Assembly (NCBI GenBank): GCA_036320915.1
Contig: JAXBDG010000004.1
Coordinates: 1,798,001-1,862,000, forward strand
Direction of reading: 5' to 3'
DNA: 64,000 nt
DNA from: Linnemannia elongata
Lineage: Eukaryota > Mortierellomycota > Mortierellomycetes > Mortierellales > Mortierellaceae
The notes under the pieces were generated by a model that saw only the letters and a list, made by a program, of their open reading frames with translations, was not told the origin of the DNA and made no database searches. This document shows positions 1-10,235 of the stretch, one piece after another. A program made the position numbers and the translations under genes. How positions within the stretch are numbered: position 1 is the first letter of the stretch; every line of letters starts with the position of its first letter.

Positions 1-1407
1 GTGACTTACCGAATCATAATCAGCTTCAATGCCATACCCTTCGAACTCTGTCCGGCTCTGTTCACGAATACTAAATTGGTTGTAGTTGCTTCTCCAGTTG
101 TTGTCGGCTGGACCTGTTGGGCCAGACGGGCTGGAGGTTGAAGATCTACCGGAATGTGTTGATCGTGAATTGGGCTATGATAGAGATGGAGGAAGATAGT
201 TGTAGTTTAGAAGGAGAGGGGAGGGAGTCAGTCGATCACCCCATGCTCAAAAAAAAAAAATGTTCAATTCTCACGAGGAAAAAGGCAATGAAATAACGCG
301 TGAATGTGTATCGTCTGTCGTTGTAAGCCGATATTCCTGCCCATCAGAACTGTTTTTGTATCTGTGCATCTTTTCTTTTTTCTTTTTTTTTTTGTCTCTC
401 TCAAAGATCTTGAACACAAGCTATGTGCGCTCGACACTTCCAAGGAAAGAAGGAAAGAAAAAGCAAACAAACAAACAATGGGTTCAAGATAACAAATAAC
501 GTCAGGGTTGTTGAGGTCGTTCACTTACTCGCGAAGACATGGGGTTTTCTTCGGCGTCTGAAGTTTCGGGAGAGGACCCATGTGCAACCCTGTGTTGGCG
601 TGGGCGAAAGTGAGTTGACTCACTCAAGGAGATTTTGCGGAAGGTGGTCGAGGTCGCTCTAGGACGCTGGCCGATCGCAGAGGAGTGGCGTGGGTGAAGT
701 TGGCTCTCGGAGTAGGCCGGCTGCTCTGGCTCTGATTGCAATAGTGAAGTATCTGTTACACTGTTGTCGATAGTGTCGGACAACTCCTGAAAGCTGTTTG
801 ACTTGGGTGGGTGGGTGTAGGCGTCCTGGTCGCTCTGCTCTTCCTGTTCCAGGTGAAGCTGCTGTTGTTCGGGTTGTTGGTCGACATGGTCCGCTGGTTG
901 GGAAGAGCTTTGAAGTAGGTTGAGAAGGTCGGCTAAATCCTTTTGGCTGACAATGGTTCCCCCAACGGACGAGATATAAAAATGAAGGCGATCCCAGCTG
1001 GCCTTCTCCAGGAGCTGGGTTCCTTGCTCCTCTTCAACTCTGAGGAGAACACTCTCCATTCTATCCGCCATGATACCAAGTCCATTCGGATCAAACTCGG
1101 GCCATATCCTGGCAAGAGTTTCTATTGCTGTCTCTTTCTAAAAAGACCAACGTGAAAAGGTACAGAGGGCGACAGTAATTGTGTCAAGTAAGTAAGTAAG
1201 CACTAGTCTCATTCACAAAACGGATGACCAGACGGGGAGTATGATGCGTTGACAGCATGGCATGCATCTCAGGGGCACGCCTGCTTGAAGGCAAAAGAAA
1301 GGACGGAGGCAGGCAATGTGACGATAGAGTAGTAGTCTCTTGTTTGTGTGGAGGTTGGTTGTTGTTGTCGTCGTTGGTGTTGTTTTTTTTATTACCTTTG
1401 CAGACAT
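1..1407 (-). CDS. Unrecognised protein, 5' part (gene runs off the window)
   Basis: Three exons can be chained in phase on the minus strand: 1407-1396 (MSAK, donor GTAATA), 1137-529 (acceptor TTTTTAG, donor GTAAGT) and 174-10 (acceptor CATAG, donor GTAAGT), after which the gene leaves the window. All three junctions are phase 0. The first ~60 residues look folded (ETLARIWPEFDPNGLGIM, then a helical stretch ending KDLADLLNLLQ). The rest is Gln/Ser/Glu-rich and probably disordered. The segment resembles the EF-hand-like 'WxEFDPxGxG' turn found after fungal Cch1 calcium channels, but it lies at the N-terminus here and no channel segments are visible, so I do not assign a function. An in-frame upstream ATG at 1446 is an alternative start. 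The exact 5' end is uncertain. Confidence 0.55.
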
Positions 1408-1446
1408 GGTGATGGGAGTTTCTGGGTGATGTTGCCTTGCGAGCAT

Positions 1447-1711
1447 AGCAGGTTTTTGATGGCAGCAAGGCGAGAGAGGCTAGAGAGAAAAAGGGTGGCG
1501 CTGGGTCCTCTTTTTATGTGAGTGGTGACGATTGTGGACAAGTTGAAGGGAAGAGAACGAGTGAGGAGTGAGGAGTGTGGTTGTGAGTGTGGCACCAGGA
1601 CAAAGGGAATAAGGGAAGGGACAAAAAGGAAAGGACTGGTGTGAAAGACGAGGGTGAGCGAGGAAGGAAGGAAGAAAGGAACGAAAGAAAGTGTGTGCCC
1701 AGGGCAAGTGA

Positions 1712-1744
<33 letters not shown>

Positions 1745-2959
1745 AAAAAGAAAGGGACAAATGTGAAAAGAAAAAAGGACTAAAGAGACCTCTTTTATTA
1801 GTGAGAGCTCAAAAAAATACTGCAAAGGGAAAAGAGGCAGAGACACAAGGTGGAGACAGGACAGAGGGAAGGGATGAAAAAGAAGGAAGGAGGTAAGGTA
1901 TGGGTATGGAGAGGAAGAAGAGGAGGACGAGGAGAAGAGACGAAGAGTGTGCCTCAACAACAACAACAACGATGCAAAGACAACAACAACAACAATCATA
2001 ATAATAACAACAGCAGCAAGAAAAAAAGAAGAAATGATGGCCGAGCGGGGAGGAAAAATAGGCTCTTCTCTGGCACTCAATCATCTCCCCTTTTTTTGGA
2101 CTCTCTTGGAGGACATTTGTCTCTTCTTTCAAAAAAAAAAAAAAAAAAAAAAAAAAAAGGAACAGTTGAACAAAAGCGAAAAAATCACTTCAACGAATAT
2201 GTGTTCTTGAACATAAATGGCAAACACTCTCATGCACCAGATATAAATGCCAGCTTGGCCACTCTCCACCACTATCTACTGCCCATCATCCATTACCCAG
2301 AAACATTTTCGACCATGGGATTCATTGAGCCGGATAGACGGATACTACGCTTTCAATGCATCCGACTCTTTCTCTCTTCTTTTCCCCCTTTTTTTGTGCG
2401 TCAATCTCTCAACCATTGGGCGCATCCTCTCTGTCTCATCCTCACATCGACCACGCGCAGCCCACTCACACACACACACACAAAGGTTATTTTCAACAAC
2501 ATCTTTTATGCCACCATGGCGAGTTGAGAAGGTCATATGAAGCCAAAAACGGGACCATGAGCTACTCTCATCCCATCCCCTTCCTTTCTTCTATCCCTCC
2601 TCCTCCCTCCCTTGTGCCATTGATAGCATGCAAATCGCAACGCAATTGAAAGAACATCCACGTGATCCTCAGACAGAAAAACAATGAAAACTTTCAGCAA
2701 CCCCACCAACTTTTTTTTTTCTTTTATGCCTTTGCTCCATTGGAAGGTTGGAAAGGGAAAACATGCGGACGTGGGTGCGGGGGCCACGTTCTCCTTCCTC
2801 TTGATAAAACATACCGTGGCAATAACAACCGCATGTGTTGGGACAGGGAGTGGGAAGATCTGGGAAACGTGCACGAGCAAAAAAAAAATAATAATGTATG
2901 CACAGGCACAGACGGTGGATGAAAATTATGTGTCTTCTCTATTCACTGCCTTCTATCCA
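1447..2959. other. Intergenic, low complexity; no gene seen
   Basis: This 1.5-kb stretch holds poly-A runs at about 1710-1735 and 2131-2158, CAA/AAT triplet runs near 1955-2015 and a CA run near 2466-2482. Open frames here are low-complexity and lack family similarity or splice support. It probably contains the promoter of the leftward gene starting at 1407 and the 3' flank of the NUDCD1-like gene. Confidence 0.5.
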
Positions 2960-5133
2960 TCAGTCTAGCTCGAGGACAAGGGCACCGTGCTTGCCCTCCA
3001 TCAAGATAACAAGGATACCATCTCCGATAAGTTGGCATCCGATGACGTCGACCTGCTTCCCTTTGGACACATCTACGACCGTCTGGCGCTCCTGCTTCAA
3101 CTTGGCCCCTGGTGTATGCCAGTAGATATATACATTCCGACTCGACTCGACAATCGCTGTAAACCGACCGTTGGGATCATGCATTACAAACCGCTTCTCC
3201 CGCTTCGACGCCTGCACAAACGCCAATGCATCAAATGTGTCTGTGTGCACAAACTTCATGATATCCTCGCCCTGCTGCACTGTTGACATGGGTTGTAGGG
3301 TTGCTCCTGCCTTGTGTTGGATAGAATAGACTAGACCATCCACGTCATGCTTCAGACACACCGTCGGCATTCTGAACGGCTGGTTCTCGCTCGGATAACT
3401 CTCAAAACTCGGGAACGCCTGGCCAATCCAGTCGTGTCCTGTTCCAATGGTTGTCGCCCGGATAATGTCGGTCCCATCCTCGGCCTGGACCCAAGAAAAC
3501 TTGATCTCCTCGCCCTCCTCGTCAATATCTTCCTGTGCATCCTGCGCGACTGAGGGTAGAACAGACGAGTCTCTGCCAGGCGCTGCATTAGGTTGTTCGG
3601 ATGTGTACTTTTCCAACGCGCTCCTGTACTCTGCAAACACCGAAGGGTCCAAGGTCTCCTCCACTGGATCCGTGTCAACTCCCTCGGCAAACACCTGAGT
3701 CCAACGCGTCTTGGAGTGCTTCTTCTCAAGGTTCAATGTCAAAATGCCTGTCGACGTCTCCAAGGTCCAAACGCATTCGTCCGGCTGAATTTGGTCAAAT
3801 AGCGGCATGTTCTCCAGTCTCGGCGCCCTGACCATGCTCTCCGTTGACTGTGAGAGGTTCACTTGAAGCTCCAATTCCTGTCGTAAAAACTTGCACTGGA
3901 TCGCGTGCTTGGTCGTGCCCCTGGGAATTCCGAAGCAAATGGTGAGATCCGTGTCGGTCTGGGTCCAGATGTAAGGTGGTTCGGACGAAGGTGCGGCACC
4001 GACGTCTGTCTTGTCCAACTCCATAGCCTCAGATCCTGGCTCGAGATACCGAGTTGTTTGATCGATCACTGGCTCCTTTGTTGGTTTGTAGGTCGAATTG
4101 CTGCCGATCACGTAGCCGTCGCCCGAGGGGTCAAGAGAACAGTAGAATGGGATCTCTGTGCCTCGGATGGAGTGAACGATGGTGTTGAAGAGAAGCTTGG
4201 GTTCGCTTGGCGGGTCAACTTCCATGGTTGTGTCTCCTGATCTTCCTGATACGGACGAGGCGCCTCTCAAATGTACGGTGCACAGGCTGACGACGAAGAC
4301 TGTTTTTGTGTCGGACTTGCGGTGCGGCGATGGCTCTGCCGAGTAGAAGCCTTCCTTGTAAGGGTAGTGGACGATGAACTTGATCTCCATTCCTAACTCT
4401 TCCTCGTTGCTAGAGGCTGGGAACGCCTTTGCTTCCAAGAGACCACAAGGCGTCATAACCTCGCTCTGCAAGGACTCCTCTGGTTGAAATGTCGTTAATG
4501 CCTCGATCACTGCCTCGTACTCTACTCCCACGATTTGAATCCTGACCACATACAAGTTGAATGCGCCATCAGAGACGAGGATATAGTCGGGTGAGATTGG
4601 CTTGACAGTCGGGAACTCGAGGTAGACGTTGTCTGGCACGATAGGGACGGGTATTTGGACCAGTCGCTTGCTGCGGAGAAGGTGGGTCGTCTAAGTATAT
4701 GTTCACAAAGGAGGCGCAGATGTTGTTTTTTGTTTTTTTGTTTTAGCTTACAGAGTGCCATTTTCAATCTGTGGATCATTATATACCTTAACAGTGTGCG
4801 CTGGCGCCTTACCTTGTCAAACTGGAGTGCGATCAACGTGTAATCTTCATCAACAGCAAACAGGACAGGTTCCTTAATGTTAGAGACATCGCCGTTGTGT
4901 GTCTTGAACGAGTTCCATCCTGGGTGGAGGTGGTTGTGGCGAATCCTGTTTTGGACTTGGCGGTATGAGAGTTTTGCAGTCGCGGGCAACTTGGGAACAA
5001 CGACGCCTGGACCAGGAGCACCGACTGCGACAAAGTGTTGGTGTGACTCTTCGAGGAATGAGAGCTTGTAGCCCTCGAACTTTGAGTTGAAGAGAGTCCT
5101 GTTCTGACGAATTGGTATTTTTGCTGCTGACAT
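2960..5133 (-). CDS. NudC domain-containing protein 1 homologue (NUDCD1-like)
   Basis: Two exons, 5133-4813 and 4690-2960, join in phase 0 (donor AAG|GTAAGG, acceptor CTTAG) to give 683 residues; human NUDCD1 is 583. The N-terminal part and the C-terminal part (about 470-683) match the beta-propeller-like regions of NUDCD1. Between them lies a CS/p23-like domain at about 345-440, with the typical start YIWTQTDTDLTICFGIP and later DECVWTLE. In animals NUDCD1 binds DHX15 and acts as an Hsp90-type co-chaperone adaptor; that role is known for the family and inferred here. Two inserts, an acidic one following the CS domain and one preceding it, explain the extra length. Further in-frame ATGs upstream (to about 5235) are preceded by low-complexity sequence, so the ATG at 5133, which begins MSAAKIPIRQNRTLFN, is preferred. 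Confidence 0.85.
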
Positions 5134-6425
5134 GGTTGAATGAAAGGCTATGTGAGAGTGGGTGTTGTTGTGTGAATGGTCAGCGAGAGATCTTTTTTTT
5201 TTCATGGTGTGAGTGTAAGCGTGTGTGAAAAAGTTCATTTGCAACAGTCACGAGCATGGCTTTCTTTGATTCGTGCGGGGTATTCTTTCTCTTCTTAGAA
5301 GTCGTCTCGCGGCGAAGCCAGGTGTGCACGCATGATATAAGGGTTCGCGAAGCGATCAAAAAAAAAAAAAAGAGGAGGAGGGTTCTGTTTACGACGATTA
5401 ATGTTTGTCCGTTTTTTTTTTTTTTTTCTTGTATCAACGAAACAGTGATAAAAGGAGATAAACAGTGCTACCATGCATCATCGCAGCTGAAATGACAATA
5501 AGGTAGACTCTTCTCCTTCTGGCTACCTTCTTACTTTTATACTTCCATGTTCTTCGACACCACAACAGGCCAAGTTAAACAAGCGAAATAAAAAGAAAAA
5601 AGTGTAAATCATGCGTGACACAAAAGTCCATTTCATCTACAGTAGCTCCCCCGGTGCCCCTGAGGGATCAGAAATAATATTTTTGATCATATATAAAAAA
5701 TATGGATGGAAAAAACACCTCGGGCAACAAACCACTCCCTTTCACTCCACTTGCAGCTCAAATGGGCAATTCTAGTGAAGGTCAATTATTGCAATGAACA
5801 ATAAACAAAGCAAAGGTGTACAAGAAAAGTGGGAATGAAATCGAAAGGGATAAAAAAGATAAAAAAAATATATAATGGACAGGGGAAGGAAAGAAAGATG
5901 AGAAAAAAATATATGCACAGGCCTTAGGTTTTCATGACTGGATTCTCGTGGCTGCAACCCCCCGTCGCCACTCATTCATCTCCGTCCCTTAAGCCCGACA
6001 CTGCGCCTGAATCCTTTTTGTTCCCCCCTCTTTCTCTCCATGCACCATGCACTCTCACAAACATTAACACAAACACTCAAATCATCCAATCTTTCCTCTC
6101 CGTCTCCCCCTCCTGCTCACCTCTGCTCGCCTGACTTGCATTCGTTTTATTCCACGATAAACACACACCACTCTCATCACCCAACAACCCTCTCATTCTC
6201 ATCCAACCAGAAAGAACTCGCGCCTTGGTGAACTAAATACTGGACAACGGAGAAGCGTCGATAGTTGGCTACACACAATGGACCCAAAAGTACGGAATAT
6301 CCCCTCACCCGTAACGTGGAAATTGCTGGTGTGGAACGCCCAGCGGTCGACACCAAGCTCACAACCCGCCCTGTTCTTCACTACGTTAGACAGCCGCACT
6401 AGGCCTGTTTCTCCTGCGTGAATTG
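5134..6425. other. Divergent intergenic region
   Basis: Between the divergent NUDCD1-like (-) and PIAS (+) genes. It contains A/T homopolymers at about 5360 and 5411, and a ~300-bp non-coding block (5641-5950) that has a diverged copy at 41895-42185. A 47-codon open frame at 6278-6421 could contribute a first exon to the PIAS gene, but no convincing splice joins it. Confidence 0.45.
5641..5950 (+). repeat. Non-coding repeat, copy A
   Basis: Aligned by eye with 41895-42185 in the same orientation. Shared blocks occur in the same order: a GTGxCCCTGA start, the identical GCAGCTCAAATG, a GACARGGGAAGGA block followed by AAAGATGAG, and CCTTAGGTTTT at the end. Overall identity looks like 60-65 percent with small gaps. 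No open frame is conserved. It could be an old mobile-element fragment or a conserved structured RNA; I cannot tell which. Confidence 0.5.
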
Positions 6426-9400
6426 ATGCATTGCATCCGCAGGTGGTCCTCCGAGAGACTTCTCCAAAGCGTTGATATTGACAACCTAGAAAAACTAGAC
6501 CTATTGCTCGCCATGGAGGACATGCTTCGACAGGTTCGCCGCGACTACCACCCCAACACAGAGTTCTACCTCTGGGAAATCGTTGCGGACTTTCACCGAG
6601 AGTAAAGTAGTTTCCTATTCAATATTTAACAGGCCATTTAATTTTGCTTCGCCTTCGTCTGATCCCAATGATCGTGGCTACTGACCGTTTCATTTCTTAT
6701 TCACGCTATCTGTAGATACCGCGACCCTGGGATGATGTCAAAATGGCAATACATCAACGCCTTCGTTCCAAGGCCCCTTCCTCTGGTCGAGAATATAGCC
6801 AGCAATCTCTTTCAAAACGCCTTCATCACAGCCGATCCAGGATATTCGCCGCCGCTACAGCCGCAAAGTGCTCCCATCGTGGACTCAGGACCAGATGTCA
6901 TCATATCAACAAATCCAACCATCTCAAGGAGTCACCTTCAATCTCTAAACGACACCACCAATCGACTGTCAGCCAGTCTCAACACAGACGACGCACTGGC
7001 TTGGAAATTGAGTGCAAATGCAAAGGCACGGCTATTATACAAATCGAGCCCTTTCTATCGAAATGTGATGGCTCTCACGATTCCTCAATATGGTCGATGT
7101 AAGTCAGGGGTAGCCTTCCATACACGAGTTGAGTTTTGTAAACAGTATGTGGATATCCTTCTGAGTGAATTGTTTATTTTTTCTACGGTACCTCCTTTGG
7201 CCTCCCTTTGACATAGCCTCGAAAAATGAAAGTGTTTTGACGTTCAAGCTCCAAATATCCTCGAGTTTATCGCAGCGACTGATGAGGTATCGTAATTTAT
7301 ATATATATTTTTCAGCTATAAATCGCATGAGTTGCGTCTTCTTATCCTTTTTTTTTCAACACCAATGGCGCTTTTATTTAACCCGCTCATCATTTGATTA
7401 TCTATACTTTCTTAGCAATCCACACTACTCTATCATGGTGTTCTGTGCGAGCAAAGAGATCCCGACAAGCCAGCAGATGCTGATGGAGTTCCCAGATGAC
7501 TGTTATATCCGCGTCAATAAACGAACACTGGACTGGGTAAGCTGCTGCCAGGCAACTTGAACGTTGAAAATTGACGAAGAGACAAAGGAGTTGGACTTGC
7601 CGCATAATTAATAACGGTGATTGGGTTGTTTGTTCAACGTAGAGGCCCCGTGGCGTGAAAAACAAGCCAGGAACATTTACTCCAGCCGACATCACGAAGT
7701 TCTGCATGCTGCAAGAGTCAAGGATCAATCACGTCGAACTTCGCTACTCCAACGCGTCCAAGGTGGTGTACCAGCGAGTTTACCAGTGTAATTATCCTCT
7801 GAACAATTGAACGCGAACCTAACAGGACCCATGTACATGGATCAAACATATTGTAGGTATTCCACGCGTCATTACATCTGGTGTGCCCAATCAACGCTAA
7901 AACCATAGTCGACTCTCTGATCCAGGAGAAATTCATCCCTAAGGAAGCAACATATCGAGCTCGTAGGTTGTCTTTTATTGCATTCCATAAGCAACCTAAT
8001 ATCAATACATGTCGGTCTGTGTTGTTTCTCTGCAGTCATTAACAAAATCGTTCCTCTTTATTTTGTTATTTTCCTTCGCACCAGTTGAGAAAAAGATCAA
8101 GGACGACGATATCATGGAACTCTCGAGCACACTGTCTTTAAAATGTCCAGTAAGTAGTTTCTTGCCTTTGTTGAGCTGCACAGTACCATTTTTGCTATGC
8201 TTGAGATTGCTAATACGTTTGGTCACTGCCTGAAAACCAATAGCTGGGCGTGCAGCGGATAGAGGTGCCTTGCCGGTCGTCAAAGTGTCAACATCTGCAA
8301 TGTTTTGACGCATTCACTTTTTTGAGCCTTAACAAAAATGTGCAGCGGTGGATATGTCCGGTGTGCAACAGGATCATGGACTCCTGGGACGAGATTATTG
8401 TCGACGGGTAAAGCAGACTTGAAAGTTTCAGTCGACGCCTTTGTGGTCCTGTAAAGCAAAAGTCTGGACGCTTAACATAGCTTTTTCTCTCGCATCCTGG
8501 TATCATTATAGCTACTGCATGGATATCCTGAAATCGACGCCAAAGAACCTGAAGAACGTAAACGTCCATCCTGACGGAAAATGGGAGATCCCGGCAGCTA
8601 TAATCTCTATTGACATTGACGACTCGACTTCTATTTCGACTGAAAGCGGATCATCGTCGTCTGAACCGACATCGCACGGGACCGACCATGAACCAATATA
8701 TGTAATCGACGATGATGACGACGATGGTGATGATGATGATGATGATGATGATGACGGCGAGGACAACCAAAACGGGAGTGACAGCAGTTATGATACCGCC
8801 CTGGCGGACTTGAGTATGGAGGCCAAAAAGGATGAGGTGAACGGAACCGGATCAAGGAGCAATTATGGGTCCTCAGGACATCAGGAGAGCCAGGCAGTCA
8901 GGAACTACCCGCTCGTTACGATATCGCCGAAGCCAGATTCGACGTTACTGCATCTACAACGCGTACCCGAAAAGTCGCAGTTCATGGACTTGACTCTCTG
9001 CTCCTCAGACGATGTGATCGACTTGACATCTGATAACGAGGACGAGGATCAGGAACAGGTCGAGGGCGAGAAGAAGAATGAAGAGGAATTGACTTCCCAT
9101 AGGAGAAAACGAGCTTTTATTCAACCCGACAACGACCCTTGCAACGAAATCAACGATATTACTCTCACCACCAACGACATCACTCTCACCAACGACCTCA
9201 CTCTCGCCAACACTGGCAAAGACTCTGTCAAATGCAGGCGTATATCAAACAGACACGACAACAGCAAGAGGACCGCCGATTCCCTTTTCACGGCCAGCAA
9301 CCATCATGAACCATGGGATGCTATCATGGATGATTTGACCCAACCAAGGATCTCTTGTTCGGCTGAGACTGCGTCGACATCAGCAATGTTACCAAAGGAC

Positions 9401-9973
9401 CCGTCACATGGATATACCCACCCTTATCATACCAGCGATCTCCAGTCGACCTTGCCACCAACGACACACTACATGACTCCAGTGGCCCCGTTCTCGCCAT
9501 CTGAACGTCTCTCATCACCGACCAATGGTGACCTGACACTGCTGCAGTTCGAGTCGGCCCCTTGTACGATCGGCTCGTTGGATTCGATTATGGAAGGGCT
9601 TTCAGGACACTCAAGCGCTCCTGGAGTCTCGGAGAGTGCGATCCCTCTATGGCCAGCATACGACCCAACGTTCGTGTCGCCGTACACCCCATACTCGCTA
9701 GGTATCTTTGGACAGACTAGCGGGAGCAGAGGCGCAGATGGATACCAGGGCCAGGCAGGATTATCAAGTAATTATGAACAAGGAGAGGAGCTCGAGGGGT
9801 TGGATGAAAGAGTAGGAGGCAGCGATGGTGAAGAGTCAGAAGAACGACCGAGTAAGCGACCCTACACCTCCAGCGGTGTTCCTTCGCCTTCATCCCGCTT
9901 CAGCCCCGAACCGGACCACGAGACAGAGGTTCGCCTAAAATCTGTGTTGAAGCAGTACTTGGCGACTCTTTGA
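6426..9973 (+). CDS. PIAS/Siz-type SUMO E3 ligase (SP-RING)
   Basis: Nine exons: 6426-6601, 6716-7098, 7217-7286, 7416-7536, 7643-7762, 7857-7962, 8085-8149, 8244-8407, 8512-9973, giving about 888 residues. It transfers SUMO from Ubc9 to substrates in the nucleus. A PINIT domain lies at about 175-330 (SPFYRNV through SNASKVFHASLHLV). An SP-RING follows at about 340-402, with KCP, SKCQHLQCFD and WICPVCN providing the Cys/His ligands. The tail is disordered and acidic, with two SUMO-interaction motifs: YVIDDDDD (~463) and DVIDLTSDNEDED (~568). The N-terminal ~60 residues are helical where a SAP domain is expected, but no clear SAP is visible. The start is uncertain: an upstream exon from ATG 6278 is possible, with acceptor CAG at 6441-6442. 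The exon 5 end (AAG|GTGGTG) was chosen because it gives the same spacing as yeast Siz1. Confidence 0.88.
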
Positions 9974-10235
9974 AACCTGTATTTTTTTGTATCTAGCTCC
10001 TCTACTTTTGTCCGAACGCGACGGACGAAGAAGAACCTCAATGTACATACTCCCTCCCTTGAACGCAATTACACATTCAAATAAAAGTTTTTATTGGTCT
10101 TCCTTTGTTCGCGTCTGTGTGTTCGCGTCTGTGTTTGTGTGAGTAAGAGTGTGAGTATGTGCCATGTTGTCGTGTGATTGTTGTTAACGTGTCTCGGCTA
10201 TGCCTATTGCGTGCCGTTTTTCAACCAACAACAGC

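Noticed and set aside
1514..2080. 188-codon minus-strand Phe/Leu/Ser-rich frame
   Set aside because: Pure low complexity from poly-T and CT tracts; no splice or similarity support. The hydrophobic stretches are not credible membrane helices.
6278..6421. Additional N-terminal exon of the PIAS gene
   Set aside because: The 47-codon frame has no donor that joins 6443 in phase with a reasonable intron size and consensus; left as a possibility only.
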